This document shows positions 34,746-49,639 of a stretch of DNA of 64,000 nt, piece by piece (the stretch's first letter is position 1; every line of letters starts with the position of its first letter). The stretch lies in contig QNGE01000296.1 in assembly GCA_008508345.1 (NCBI GenBank), positions 178,701 to 242,700 on the forward strand. The letters run 5' to 3'. The translations under genes were made by a program, and so were the position numbers. The notes below the pieces were generated by a model, which saw nothing but the letters and a program-made list of their open reading frames with translations, was not told the origin of the DNA and ran no database searches. This DNA is from Paragonimus westermani (lineage: Eukaryota; Platyhelminthes; Trematoda; Plagiorchiida; Troglotrematidae).

Positions 34746-37700
34746 TCATATTACCCAAACAAGAACCCACTACTAATCACAAGTAGTATATAAGCCACAC
34801 AAGTCTAATACCTGTGTTTTAACCAGTGAATTTCGGTATCAGTCCCTCTGAGTGCTTCGTGAATATACAGTTGTTCAGCTTACTATTTTATGTCACACCA
34901 ACTCTCGAGTAGACAGGGAATTTAAAAATAAACTCCTATAGTCTACCAACACACTAAGATAGGAGACCAAAGCTTGACAGTAAAAGTAGTCCATTTTGAG
35001 AACTGGAAAATACTGGTGGTGATGTGCACAGAAATACCATTCTGCAAGTGAACAATGTGAGAAACTGCTTTCTTTGACCATTTAGTTTACACTGTCAAAA
35101 AACATACCGTAGGACGGGTTGCTAGATCTCAAGAACAGGCATTTTTAGATTAGAGTTTGTGGTTTTTAGAACGAGGCAATGAAATTTGCGAATAACACAA
35201 GAAGAGCACGTCAATTGATGGAAGATATAAATTTACTTCCAAAATGACGCACCGATCGCCTGGGTTTTGGCGACCCGTTTAATTTGAGGATGAAACCAGC
35301 ATTCATTTGTGGCTTCTGACAGTTGTCAATTCAGACTGAGAGTAGTAGATAGCACTTCTTTTGACGTAAGTTATGGAGCAGTGCTCGAACGTTACCGTTA
35401 CTCATTAAAAAAGTTGGATGTTGGTTGGGCGTTCAGCTGCAAAGGTTTGAGAATCTTCAAGATTCAAAATACCGTGCAAGACACAAAGTCAATCTGGATA
35501 GCTAGGCCGCAGAAGCGAACAGATAAAATTCCATCGCATGAAACTTTTGTTTGCAGTTAGATCCCTGAGAGTTTAAGTTAGTTTCAATAAATTTTCTATT
35601 CACTAGACCCGCTAAAATTTAAAGAAGAAAATCGGGGATTTTTTTAAACTATTGCTTAACAGCTTACTTTATTCTCCAGAAACACCAACAAAAGCATTTT
35701 GTCATATGTGGTTACGTTCTGGGTATGAATGCAAACCGCAGTCGAAACCAGCAAACAGATACAGATTAAATTTGAATTGTTTAACGGAGTATGTTATCAT
35801 GTTACTGGCGGCATTTTGGTTTCTGTTTGTGCAAGTGGTTTGCATGGCCTATTAGGACTCTGGTTCATACTCGTTCATGTCGTCTACATTTACAGAATTA
35901 TTTCTGGAACCCCTACTTCGGAGGGACGCTATCCTTTGATGTCTACAGTTTGTCCAAGGTTGACCCACGAATGAGACGGATAAGCAAGTGTGAAACGATT
36001 AGCCTGTATGTTACGGTATTAACGCTGAGCTCAGCAACTTCGGTTGTTCATAGTGTAATTCAAAACTTACGGTTCAGGCGGCCGAGTTGCAGCCCGTCTT
36101 CAATTTCGTGTGTGACATACTCAATTAGAATATGAAGCATTATTCATCACTATCGTAGAATTTACTATGGTTAACCGGAGTGTGTAGTGCTGTATGTGGG
36201 TTCTGCCCTATCAGCTTTTATCCGAGGTTCTTCATGGTAATTTCCATAAAATGCCACTGCGTTTTCTATTTAGGCCATATTGTCATATTTTCAACAGATC
36301 TCACGTTTACAATACTCACTAGTGAAGTTCGCTCATGTTTCGGGTTAATTCCTTTCTACTCTGGATTCAGTAGTCAAGTGATGCTGTACTGACCTAGCTT
36401 TGCATTCTGTAGTCAAGTAGCTTGCTACAAGACCTATTATGGTTGACCAATGGCAAAGATATTCATCACCGCCTATATCCGTCTCATAATAAATATTAAG
36501 CTATTTCAGTATTCGTATTGTCGTTATGTCTGTCCTAATATTGTATTGTATACCGCATAGCTGGAACAGAATATTGCTCATTGTATGGGGCAAAAATTGT
36601 TGTCGCACGAATGAAACTATATTCGGCTCATTTCAGTCCAAGATACGGCGAGAATTCCACTCAAACTTTCTGTACGGCTCTGTCCGTTACGACCCTTTTA
36701 AACAGCGTCGCCTATTGCCTTTGATGGCCAGTTATTTCTCGATCCTTGCGTCGATTTCCATCAAAGACCTGTGAACAGCGTGTTTGGAACTTCAAACTTT
36801 CGCATATCTTCGGAATGTTACGGTGAATTTCGGATTAACTGTTTATGACTCATTTTCCCAGCATACTTTATCTCTAAGATAATTATTTTGTAGCTAGTAA
36901 GATGATAGAAACCTTTTAATACTCATCGATCAATTGATTTAGAAATTCATGTTTAGGAAACGTCGGGTTTATTCTGCTCTAAGTTCGCTTCCTCCGGGTC
37001 TAATATGTCTTGATGACCATAGTATTGAGTGTAGTTATCACTCAAAACACAGCTAGGTTCTAAGGAACTAAATTGACGAAATAGTTTTCTGTCTTGCTTT
37101 TGCTTTCCGTACTGGACCCGTTGTTTGTCAGTACGATCTTCCGTTCTCCATGATTGCTGCGCCTTCTTGCAGAAGTCCGCTTTTTAGATAAAATGAAGGT
37201 TAAGATTTTTTTACCTAGTAACAAACAAATTGTCGACAGCGTTGTGCTTGGTTATTTTGCCACGTTGCCGTTGATCAACTTTTTCCAAAACCTCTCCTTC
37301 AATGTTCTCGTGTCTCTGCTGACTGCCTGGTTTTTCCCTAAAGATCACTCATCTGTGATTACGCCGGTAGGTGACCAAGAGAACAGTAACGTTTGTTTCA
37401 CAGGATTCTACTGAGCATGCCTTCTGTTATAATCTCTGTTGCTCTCTCTTGATAGTTCATTCATTCATCATGGCATGGTTGGATTGAAAGCTGTGGTCAG
37501 CTGTGGATTGTGATCAACTTATACCGAAATGTGGTTCATAAAACACAAAGTAACAGATCATCTCACAACCATCCGCTGTCTTCACTCAGCCTGTTGCGAC
37601 AAACCAAATGTCTCCACTAACGGCCGTAGACAACTAAGCAGAATAAATATGGGGTGGTAGTTACGGTGCTTGTGTTTAGAAACATTCACTTTAATAACAA

Positions 37701-40195
37701 TGCCTTACCACGACCGGTGCGTTGCGCAGTTTTGTCACAATATCATCACCTACTGAAGAGTTTTTGCGCAAAGAAATGTAGAAAGTAGTCGACAGAGTTA
37801 TTCTTGCAGTGATGTCAACTAACTAACTCGGCAAGTTGCATGACTTCAATTACTCAAACAACTGACTAACGACCTGATGTCTGTGGAGCCACGTATGCAA
37901 GAATTAAGCCATCTGTGTAGGTGCAATCAGTCAAGGACGGTATGTCCAACTGTACCTGATTCTCTTTTAAAAGTTGGATTGTCTAAAGACGAGGGCAGCT
38001 TCAACGCTCATGGTTAACTGTACACCATTCATGTGCCGTTTTTGCTTGGTCTGTGCATTTATCCCTCTTTAACTCTCAGTTAATTCCAAACAGAACATAT
38101 TACCATGCATCCAACAACCAGGAAATATCAGCCGTTTTTCTTACACCTATAAAATACGTGGCAGATATGTTTCAGAACAGAGCACATGATTTACGTGTGT
38201 GATCTTATGAATCACGTGCACTGTGCACTCATTCATGAACTGCCAACAAACTCATAAGCTAAATTCGTATGACTATCAGCTTTATCCAACTTTGACTGTC
38301 GACTGCTTTTGAAAAGATATGATAAATTTACAGTACTCCCAAAGTCACTGATTCGAAGACCTCAGCGTCATGTACACTAACGGCCGCAACTATTTGATAC
38401 AGAGAACCATTCAGTCTATGTATTTCCCAAGTGAATTATGAGATCAGATCAGTGAAATCGAGCATACTAAGATGATCATTCACTACGATGAGATAAACCG
38501 AAAGCCGATAAGTTTCCAGCAAAATCAGCTGATATATTACTACTAAGCAGGACCGCTTGGTACTGGTTGTCAATCGGACTTCGCGTGCACTATGTTTTTG
38601 TAAATTCAACCAATCGCATAGGTACTCGAACACGAAAAAAATCAGTAAACACCTGTAGTATTGTATTCCTCATACCACTTAACCGTATAGTTCCCACAAG
38701 AGCATTTCCCCAATTACTATCTTGGTTTGGGTTAGGTAGTTATGAGTATGGTTCAAAAGATTTCATTGTTTTGATCATCAACGGGCTGAACACACAGATC
38801 CCGGGAATTTGGTTGTGCCGGTCACTAGTAGTGTCGATACAGAAATGATAACAGGATGAATGATACACATTTTTCACAAGTCGTGTTTAATGTACTAATT
38901 AAAACAACACCGTGATGTAGGAATTAGACGGGATATAATGACCAAAATCTCCGTACCTCCTCGTCTGCTAGTTAAGTAGAATTATGTATGTCAACTTGCT
39001 AGAACATACAGTGCGGTTTCCCAGTGAACCTCTTCATCCATTCCGAATTCGAAATCACCGTATGAAGCAAACGGTACCGTAGGTAGCCAAATACAGTGTT
39101 GTCTATGAATACTAATGTGGATGCAGAGTACTTTACATATGCAAGTCTGAGCGCCAGTTGCAAATCAGAGTGATGAAATTAATTCCGAAAAAGGGTCAGA
39201 ACACAGATCACTCAAATGCACAACTTCACAACCATGCGTATAGACACAAGGTGGCTGCATCATCTAACGCACATCACATTCTAATGACTCAATACCAATG
39301 CGACCTTGTAACAGCATTTCGCGTTATGCACTCAACGAAATCCAACCGAATATTTTATCTTTATGACACTGATGCCATCTGGAATTTCACACCTGTGTTG
39401 CGTGTGTTCAGAAACGAATGTTTGTAGGGTTGTCACTGACATGGTAGTAAAACTGATTGTGAATTCTGACAATTGTCTTTCTCTGGTATCTCTTATGCTA
39501 TTTCACAATGATATATGAATGTTCTGTTGTATGCACTTTTAACTGTGTTGTGAAATTTGTCCAGACAGGTGTTGCGTAATACCAGCCTATTTTCTTCTGT
39601 GTTAAAAAATGTTTCGGTTCAGTGTAGGCTGGTGGCTGCTTACCAGCTAATAACGTTTATTTTATTCATGTATCTTCACAGATATACTTATATTTCTGAC
39701 AGTAGTACATTTCCCATGCACGACTGATACGTTCACAATTGCTGTAAACTACCATCCTCGGAGTTTTTTCGAAACGTTTATGCAACGTTCCTTGATGGCG
39801 TAATCGAAAAACGAAAAAGATTCATCACTCGGTTTACACGGCATTCCAATTACTTGATCATGTTTGAACATGGCAAGTAAATCGCGACTGTTTGAACTAA
39901 CATGTTATCGTTCCGGTTTAACAAGATTGTAAACTTTTTCAAATTCGCACCTATTCATCAACGAGAGGGTGGACTTTGTTTTAATGTTAGATAACTGAAA
40001 CAGTACCAGTAAATCACTCAAGCATCTTTTCCTGATAGTTTGTTTAGAGTTCATGATTGTTACAGTAAACCAGACCATAGTGAATGAAGATTCGACAAAA
40101 GCAAAGAGACATTGTTACTGGTTTTCACATCTGAGCAAATATTTTCAGCTAGTCATTTTCTGAGAGAAACACAAGATCTAATGTCAGCTCCTGCG
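34746..40195. other. No recognised gene
   Basis: About 5.4 kb of AT-rich spacer. Overlapping plus-strand open frames around 35652-36135 (up to 114 codons) are hydrophobic and Cys/Trp-rich and lie in three different frames, which suggests biased composition rather than a gene. No repeats recognised. Confidence 0.35.
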
Positions 40196-40204
40196 AGATC
40201 TCGT

Positions 40205-40285
40205 TAGCACATTCTTCACACATCCGGGATTTGAACTTCTACCACCCTTGCTTGAGACAAGCCTGTTGACTGTTGTGCCAGTGAG
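40205..40285 (-). repeat. Possible tRNA-like SINE fragment, minus strand
   Basis: On the minus strand a B-box-like element (AGTTCAAATCCCGG, 40224-40237) follows, at tRNA-like spacing, an A-box-like element (TGGCACAACAGTCAACAGG, about 40262-40280). No second copy was found here to prove that it is repetitive. Confidence 0.35.
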
Positions 40286-40289
40286 TTAA

Positions 40290-42465
40290 TATTAGAAGTA
40301 ACCAAATTATAACAGGTGAGTGAGCAATCGCTGTCGTTTTAGTGATGCTCACGTTGCGTAATCACCTCGATAGGAAGTACGACGGCTCTCCTGTTAGCTT
40401 TAGACGACGATGCAAAATCACAAATTTATAAATTTGCTGAACAGCATTTTGATGTTTTGAATTTAACACAACTCACGCTGATTTGCTGCCTCGGCAGTCT
40501 GATTGAATTTCCTCCCAGTTACTTTTGAAAAATATCGGTGTGCTCCAGGATCGCTTTCGCTACAGCTTGTTAGCAATGAATTCGTTTTATCACAACGAAA
40601 CTGTTGATTCTGATCTTCGCAAGCCGTTCCAAGAAATTGCATGTTACTCCCAACAGAGTTTCCTAACTCGATCACGTCAGATATGAGATCAACCATTCGG
40701 TAGCCGATATAGCTGATTTCCGGACGAGGGGCAGGTAGTTAAAGCACAAGCAGCGGAATGTTCTTTACTTAAGATAGATTCGCATAAATCTTAAGCTTGT
40801 TTGATTCTTCTCTTTACAAATGGAACTAGCCCGCGTTAGATGTTATTGGTGCTCACTTTACATGAATAAGTTTTGTTGAGTTTCCATAGAAAGCTACAGT
40901 CAACTTGTTTCGATAGATAGCAGTAGCATACTATCTAAAACTGTCGCCAGAAGTATACCAGCCAGAAAGCCTGAAAACGATCTATCACAGAACGATTGAT
41001 TTCGGGATCCTAATGTTTGTAACTCGACAACAGCCAATTAAGCCATTGCCGGAGAATTTCTGTACATTTTTGCCGAATTAAGAACAAATAACATACATTC
41101 GATCAAATGTTTTACAGTAGGGGAATAACACGTATTCTGGAAAAATAGTGAAGTCTCATCTAATATTTATGAATTGGATAGTCATTCGAAAAAATTCGTA
41201 AGATCAAAAGAGAAAATGACATTGCTCCGTTGCAGTGGTGTATCAGCTGATATTTTTGTTGAAACCTCGAGTAATTAAGTAGGTTTTAATCCCCTGGGTA
41301 GTACAGAGCTTGTGCAAGTCAATTCAGGCCATCCGGTAGCACATGACGAAAACAGCGTATACAAATACTGTTCTTTTTATTGTGTCATTTTAAGGGTTCT
41401 CTTTACTTGCCACTGAGAAGTACGTAAAAATTGATAGTGTAAACTTGAAAGTATTTGACTAGCTAACAACGCCAAGAGTCATCGAATGATTACAAAACCG
41501 TTAGTACGATGGCAGTATGCTTACCGCTGATACAACCTCTATGCCGGAATTTTTATGCCTACCTTGTGTTAAGTGATGAAGATATTTGGACCTAAAATGA
41601 ATAAAAGTTGGAGATACACTCACTCAAAACAGAGAACATGCCGATATCGATTATTCAGTCCAAACAGCGAAAGTTCTTTTGGTTGATTGCTCAGATTTTC
41701 AAACATTATTCTCACTCACCTCACAGCCTGTGGGGAGATGGAGAGAAGAATCTGCTCACTATTTTCTTGGTTATCATTACCGCGCGTCAGAAAGAAAAGT
41801 TACAGCCGTCTGTTAATCATACGTCCACATGGAGCGGGCAATGCTTAGAGTTTTGAAACCTCCATCCATTGTTCACACAGGAACCAGGTTTGTATGCACA
41901 AAAGACGCTAAGAAATTTGATATGTTTGCTGTGTAGCTGTTTGTTTCACTAGCAAGTCATGAATGGACACTAATTTGGTTGTCTGACCCGTTCGTTGTTG
42001 TCAGGTGCAGTGAGTGGGAAATTTACTAATTTCGCTTCAGCGACTGATGACAGTAAAACGAAAGTTTAGCATCTTACTGTAAGTCTTCTCTTCAACCCTG
42101 AAAACTTAAGCAAGGTGACTTCAGTGGTTTAGAGATACACTTAGTATCACCCAAGCATTAAAGGCGTGTGGCTCTTTACTGTGTGACGAATGTGATTCTG
42201 TAGGTTTGTGATAAAAAGTTTAACCCGTGAATGGTCATTTGAGAACCATTTGGTTAGAAACACTTTTGGACGAAAAAATATCTCTCTAGCCAAAAAGATT
42301 ATTTCAAAACCACTAACTTCACCAATACTATCGGACTAAAAAATTTTAAGTCTAAAATTGAGGAAGGTGTAGCGGAAATAAGACTGAACTTACATTATTT
42401 GACATTAGTAGCAAACCATTCGGATTCCGGTGAATTCTTTGTCTGTGGGTTTCAATCCTTGCTGC
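40290..42465. other. No recognised gene
   Basis: AT-rich spacer. The 82-codon frame at 41608-41856 is anonymous. No repeats or RNA genes seen. Confidence 0.4.
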
Positions 42466-42469
42466 ACGT

Positions 42470-42960
42470 ATTGTGGTCAAACTTTTGGGAATAAATGAGC
42501 AATGGAAAATAATGTTCAAGGAGAGTGGTCAGGTTTTTCAACCTTTGAAGATATCCAAAAATTGCAGATCAATTCATCAACAGGTTATAGGAACTTGCGA
42601 ACTATCCAGTACACTGGGTGCGAATTATTTTCCCCCCAGACATTGTACAAAAAACCTCTGCTGATGACGCCGTAATGAAACTGAGAAACTTCATCCAGAG
42701 ATGACGAGAAACAGTGTGTCGAACCATTCAGTCGATGAAAAGAGACTGATCATTTACTCACTTCATGTTGTTTTAATCAATTTAAAAAGAACATTTGATT
42801 GCACTGATTACAATTTAGTTGCCAACTTACCTTAAATGTAGCAAGCAAAATTCATTTTCGATTTATTCCGCCGTATCAATTCATCGGATGCTCGAGTAAT
42901 GAAATTTCCAAAGTGGGATAAAATCGCTTAGAATAGGTGTGACCAAAACAGTCAGTCCCA
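42470..42960 (+). pseudogene. Possible vestige of a non-LTR RT
   Basis: At 42761-42835 one frame reads SLHVVLINLKRTFDCTDYNL, which resembles motif A of RTE/CR1-type RTs (VVFLDLKKAFDSVDHNLL), with Asn in place of the catalytic Asp. Past two stops follows FIFDLFRRINSSDARV, resembling the FI..L..NTS.RV block. The 63-codon frame at 42473-42664 may be the region before it. Similarity is confined to about 50 residues, so this is tentative. Confidence 0.35.
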
Positions 42961-42964
42961 AATA

Positions 42965-45900
42965 TAAAGCTTATCAGTATAAGTGAAATCACACAATAAT
43001 CCGAGTATAAAAAGTATTCAAGTACATTCGATCAATGCAATCAAACGTTTTATTTCAGTTTTTATAAGAACAATGTGGAGCAACTCGTTCACCCACTCTT
43101 TATTTTCCCAGTCCACAATGTACCGTTACCATGGCTACGGTTTACAAAACGTCTTTTTCGGAAAAATTCAATCACTCTGTCAGAATACCATGAGACTGAC
43201 GATGCCCAATCAGCATGCCGGCTATTTTGTTCCAGTGGTATTAAATTGGGCGGAACTGCCGACTGACTGGCGCAGATGGAAATCTTATTTAATATACATT
43301 CCAGTGTTCAGTGAAAATTCATTTCAGAAGAACGTCTGTCGCTCTTGCCCGGTGGTTTGTATTAAAAGCAGTAATGGACTACTTTTGTGGTTTCCCATCT
43401 CAAACGATTCAAGCTAAAGGCAAACCGATTTCACCATCAACCCTATGATTACTCAAAACTTTGAGTCGTTCTTACATCGAGTTAGTTGCCTAAGTTCCAT
43501 ATATGCTTCAAGTTAATATCTGTCCACAGTAAAGGTGAAACGCTAACTTAACGACACAACTGTCGACGTCGGTGGTATGACTGAGAGAGTGGCATCGAAC
43601 TGTGAAATATCATTTTTTTAATGTACTGGCGGTTTAATATCTGATGATGCGAATCGTGGGTTTCAAAATGATCACGGTGCCAAAGTACTACACTGAGTAT
43701 GAAATCCTTTTCATTCAATGACCGGTGGCTGCAGTAAAGTGTCGACAATTCCTAGTTTTACTTACGAACAATCGTTTGTATCGTGAAGTTCCGTAAGGCC
43801 CACTGGAAAGCAGCGGTATCCTCACCGAAAGCCCGGACATAGGTTCGGGTATACCCGCCATATGAACAGAGTGCCAAGTTGATAGATTATCGCCGATTCT
43901 TTCAAACCGAGAAAATCGACGATCTTGAAATCAAGAGGCCAAAACTAGTTAAGCAGAGAGGCAAATTCTAGTCAGGTTTGAATGGGTCTTGCACAAGCAG
44001 TTTAGAGGATATGAATCGTTTGATTACCAATCAACGTCCATATGATCTACCCATGACTCCAAAGTCGGTTGCAACATTTCTGAATATGTATACAGTGTCT
44101 GGCAGACAAAACTCAGACCGACCATTCGGATATGGTACCCTAATAGCTTGACATACTGGCTTCAACTGGTATGATATACACCATAATAAAGAAACTAAGT
44201 AGGTTGAACTGAAGTCCGGTTATTTTTACGTGTTTCTGTGATACGAACGATTAATGTGATTTTTAAACATATCGTTCAATCTGACGTTTGGCGTACCATG
44301 TTAATATCTATGTCGAACGGACTGCTGCTTTAATTTGATTTCACCGTGAACTTCAAATCTTACGGCCAGGTGGATGAACCGAATTATTGTGAAGTTTTAC
44401 TTAATAGAACATTGTTTTGTGGATACAATGGAGTCCAAAAGTAAATTCCCGATTCTGTGTTATGCGAAAGATACTCTCTTTCTATCTAGTTCTGAACATG
44501 GTCAATATGTTTTTAATATGCGGTAAAATCAATCGTGTTTCTCCATCATGTTTTGTTTCCGAAAATCAATTAGAAACGTATTCTAGTTGGCGTAGAATGT
44601 AAGCTGGATAGTTTTTTAAATGGAGCTGTTAATTAGTGTGAAGTTGTCAAAGCATCATAGACCTGAGTGGGTATCAATTGTGATACTCCTGTTCTTTAAG
44701 CCACATCGAAATCTTGTTCATCGCTATATTAGGAGGACAAGGACAATGTGTTGTGTGGATACATTCAACCGAGAACTGAACAGTCGTCAGCGTGCTATGA
44801 GAAGATGTCTATCATAACTGTTTTGTGAGTCAGGACCTTCGGACCTACTAGCAAACGATCCCGTTAGTAGTACTATGCTATCTGTTAGGGAAAATTAACC
44901 GTGAAACAAACTAATCGCTTTGAACAAAATGATGCACATATAATAAACCGTACAGATGCTGTATAGTAGAATATATATGTCGAACGCTGAAGGGTTTACC
45001 CGAAAAACCTGGACCGGTTTATCCAAATCCAATCGTTGTGCATCTAGTCGACTGTGATCACATAGCTAACCACCCAAACTTTCCGCGTAGTTTGCAAGGT
45101 TCTGATCAACCGCCCTGAATTGATGGAACAGCAGATATGTCACTGGTAACCAAATTGTTAACCCAGTAAGCGGTCGCATTATTTGTTTACGCCAGAAGTT
45201 TGTATCATTGCTGCAATTGCCGTGACACAAGACCACCTCTCCACCATAAAATCTCACACAATTCTGCCTTCAACTCTGTAGCATAAGTGTGTATGCCACC
45301 AAAAACCAACTATTACTAGAACTGGTGACTTGTCATTCAGTTGATTAGACTACCAGTGACTGGAACTTTTTAGCGCACTGTATGATTCATTGATATATGT
45401 TTCCAAGTCTCTTTTCGTTTCCACGTATTTTCTTATCACATCTCAGTATGCGTACATTATTAATATGACGATGAAACAACGAAAACTACTGGAGATTTCA
45501 GTTTGCCCGTTAACAGTGCAACTCAAATAATTGGTCACCTGCCTTATTTTGGGTGCTGGATTTGATGATGAACTAATTATTGGAGACTTGAGTTTTAACA
45601 AGTGGACGTTATTCGGATTAACTTGTTCTCCTGCGCATCTTAGGCAAATCGCAATTACTTGATGTCTTTCAACTGTATGTACAATTAATGACTGTCGGTT
45701 AGTCTTACATAAGTGTTTCCCTATCTGAAAAGTTGAGTACAGTTTGCACAATGCATCATTACACATACGAACAAATTTTGTTAGGTGTTAATCGCTTGTT
45801 TATGGATAAATGAAATCACAATTTGCATATAACGAAAACGTGATAATGAGGGCAGTACTAAGGTTATCAAGGTCTGTGATATGATAACGAGATACAGACG

Positions 45901-48900
45901 GCGATGACGCCCAGTTCAAGCATGGCAATGATCAATATAGTTCGTTCACCATAGCCTGTGCAAACAAAAACCACTTCGAAATAAAATAGTGTAAAATCAC
46001 GGTTTAGAATGTCAGTGGGCAAAACAAGCGACTTGTATCTCAGAGGCGATTTACAATCAAAGAGATATGTGCATCAGTTTACCTCTGAGTCACTAGAAAT
46101 GTGAGTAAGTCAGTCCTGAGCAAGGTTGATGACGAAAAGCCAGTGTTCTTGCCAGTGCTGATGGATTACAATACTTTGTAGAACGGTTACTCAATACATG
46201 GGATAAAAAACCACAAACGTGCAGAAGTCATACTCACAGAATAATATCAGAATAGAATATATAAAAAAACGAATGGGGTACACAACGTTGAGAATAAGTG
46301 GAAATTGTATTAAATCGGTGGCTCTAGAATAAACGGCCATAATTTATCCGTTGCGAATTACATTTAGATGAGGTCATCAATTCGCTTGTTAGACAGACCG
46401 CATAGTGTGAATCGACCTGCATTTACCTGGATGTCGTGGTGTCGTTTACGGTCCACCGTAGGCTTTCCATGGTATCATGAGATGAAACTGAGAAAACTAT
46501 TAAGGATATAAAGTGATACGGATGCTAACCAGTTGAGTGATCACATACAGAAGCTGAGCCGAACAGTTGGAAAGCTGTTGATTAGAAAAGTCCTGTGTTA
46601 TCGTCCTCTAGCTTATCTCCTTGTCAGCGTGAGCAATGCGGCAGATCATGCGTATCAGTGAAACGATTAGTCATTGAAGAATGAAGACAGGATGAGAAGC
46701 ATCCGAATGATGGACGGTGATGGTTCGTCCCAGGGTGCAGGATGTGTGCTAACAACAGTTAGCAAACGAGTTAAGTCCTTTGACTCCTCTTATAAACATT
46801 GAGAACAATTAAAGAATTAAGCAAAACAGGTCTCACTGTGAGCCTGCGACTCATTACTCGAAACAACTACTATAGGTCTGTTCGCCCATGGTAACATTTC
46901 TAGGTGTGTGGTTGTAGTAGTAATCAGCTAGAATGGAGTCTATACTACGCTACACTCGCGAGCTGTTGACCAACGCAACAGTGTGGTTAGCACAGCTTCT
47001 TAAACAAGCCTGTAATTTCCGGCCTCGGACAAAGAAAAGTGAACGCTGTCCGTTTTAGTTGATGCAGTCCATTTTCTGAAGTATTGAAGGATTCAGTCTT
47101 TTGTGATAGCAGCACTGACTGATAAAAATAGGCCAGTTATAATAATTTCCTGGACTGGTTTTCATGCGTAACAAGCTAGCCTGTCAACATTTTACAACGA
47201 GATGGACTGGTAAGTCTGTATGGGTTGAGCAGCGTCACACTTTCTGTAGCACATAGTTCGTGACTTGTTTGGGTAACAAACGAGAAAACACAACCAGGAC
47301 TCCAGTAGGCCTAAGCAATATGACCATGAAAAGCAGTTACCCAAAATTCGTGTTTGGACAAGTCTGTGTGAAACAATATGACTGATCAGGGTGTAAAACT
47401 GAAGTCATAAGGGTAAACGCTATAACGTACGGAGTTGAAAATTAGCTATGGAGCAAAACCTGGAGTGCATATTAAAGCATCAATAAACGATTACTCCTGC
47501 AAGGAGTCAGAACCAGGGATTGGTGCAACATTGTACTTCAGTATAAAACAAGTACATTCCTACACGCAGCACCGTTCCCGAAGTGCTGTTGTAGATATCC
47601 AGTCAGGGAACAACAAACGGCATGAAAAAGCAACAGATCTTAAGAATTCAAGATTCAAAGATGACGTTATCTGCTCATTTTAACAGAGAGGACCCATTAT
47701 AAAGGGGGTGTGTTACCCACAGCGAACCGGAAAAAGAGTATGGAAGGTATGTGCATGGTATTCGTCATTATAACTAAATAGATCGGAGATGGTGAGAACC
47801 ATGATATCCTCACAAGTGTATAATAGACTACTGTATGCGCCATTTTTCAACAGAGAAAAATAATCTTTCCGTATTGGTTTTCTTTGGACCTTTGTGGTCA
47901 TCTAAATTTCCTTAACGGTACGATTGAATGTACAAGTTAGACTATAGGCCTGCGAATAGTGGTATACGAGCTGATGTGAGCGCACACAGAGACAGAGTAC
48001 ACTGTGGGATCGGTTGTGGTAAATAAGTTTTTCAAAGTCCTCAATGCCACTGATATACATACATATATGTGTAGGCTGTCAGTTTGTTGTCATCATATTA
48101 CTGCTATACTTTAGGACCGCCCGATAAGGTGGAAATATATTGAGCACATTCATCCGAAAAAAGCTCGGTACAAACTTTAACTGATCTCATCGCCAACTGG
48201 TGGCAGGTAAAGCCATTCAGTGAATCAATACCAAAAATGATAATGATGCTGACCGAAATAAAATGTATCAGACAATCGGTAGAGAAACACTAAAAATGCA
48301 TCAGTTCAGGCACCGACTGAAATTTATCAATTGCCTTTAACCCGGAAATAATTCACGGTCTAATGATTTAATATTGTCAATCTCAATTAGTTGAAACACA
48401 GGCCTTTCAAAGGAAACAAAGAGCAGTATTAATTTTAACATTTCTAAAATAATGATCTGTGATAAAACAATTCAAGAATTCTGTGGGTTTATTATATTGA
48501 TGGAAATATAATGACGGTCGAAAAAGGCTGATTGTTATCATACACGAGTAGGGTGAGTTACAAAGCAAACGTATGTCAACTGGTTGGGAAATGTTTACCG
48601 AACACACCAGGCTAGCACAAGAATATTTGGTGACTTTAATAGGTGATTTTTAGAGTCAACAAATTGGGGATTGATCGCACTAAGGATACTGATGTTTTAT
48701 GAGAAACTTGTCGATTTCAACGCAAAAATTGTTCTTTAATGTTTGAATATACCTTTTAACACGAAAAAGTTAGGCTAAATGCCCAGTTGTGGAACGTGAA
48801 CAAACATTATTGTGCCCACACATCAATAGGCTGAAGCGTTACATGCAGGTATGCAAAACTGCTGAAAATCGGTGGTTATTTTTCGTTTTAAGGATCCAAA

Positions 48901-49120
48901 ATTGTTTTAGTTTGAACCTCTTAATATACATGAGAAATCGTATAACACTCCTCGACCCAGAGAGGCAGTAGGTTGCTGCATTATTAACATGGGATAATGG
49001 TCTTCTGTGGCTGTGCGCTCCGATCCTGCAGAGGCAGACTTTGGTGCAGTTGCGACATATGATTGCGGAAGTGACTCTTGTTTGTGAAGGTTTCAGCCTC
49101 AAAAGGTCGTCGTCCATTCT
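42965..49120. other. No recognised gene
   Basis: About 6 kb of spacer. The 144-codon plus-strand frame at 42983-43417 is the longest. It follows the RT-like vestige but shows no domain I can identify. A 107-codon minus frame (45443-45766) is also anonymous. No repeats or RNA genes were seen. Confidence 0.35.
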
Positions 49121-49639
49121 CTTCGTCCACATTTGATTGTTCTTCTAATTACTCCTGCTCAAAATTGTCCTCGTATTCATTGTGAGTTTATTGCCATCTT
49201 CTGTTGTTGTTCACATTACACTTACTTTCATCTTTCCGGAGCAGTTCTCGTTCACCATACGACCTGAAGTTAATGACAAGCGCTACGCACATTATACACA
49301 GAATAACCCTGTCGGCTTCCGTTAGTCCTACTTACCCTGGCCACCCCCAGCTTAGTTGTTTGATCAAAGCGAATATTCTGGAAATATAAATTTGAACCGA
49401 AATGTTGATCTATGGGATTCAATGATATCATTTGATGCCGACTACTCGGCAAAGGCAACAGGGTTTCAGTATCCGCTGAAGACGCTGTTCCAGTGACGAT
49501 TTCACAAACTTTGGATTGCCTATCAGTCCGAGAAGGGCAAATCGCATGGTTCTGGGTGAACGGAATTTTGAAGTTTCTGGACAATCAACACACTCCTGAA
49601 TAACACTCAGCGCAGCCTCAGCATGAAACCGTCTCAGAT

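Noticed and set aside
35652..36135. Overlapping open frames in three phases as a membrane-protein gene
   Set aside because: Three overlapping frames of similar length point to low stop density from base composition. No splice-consistent or conserved motif was seen.
42020..42070. CTGATGA followed by CGAAAG as a hammerhead
   Set aside because: The sequence between (CAGTAAAA) cannot form stem II, and no GTC/GTA site follows.
42983..43417. 144-codon frame as the continuation of the RT vestige
   Set aside because: None of the downstream RT motifs (SSGVRQGCP, YADD) can be read in it.
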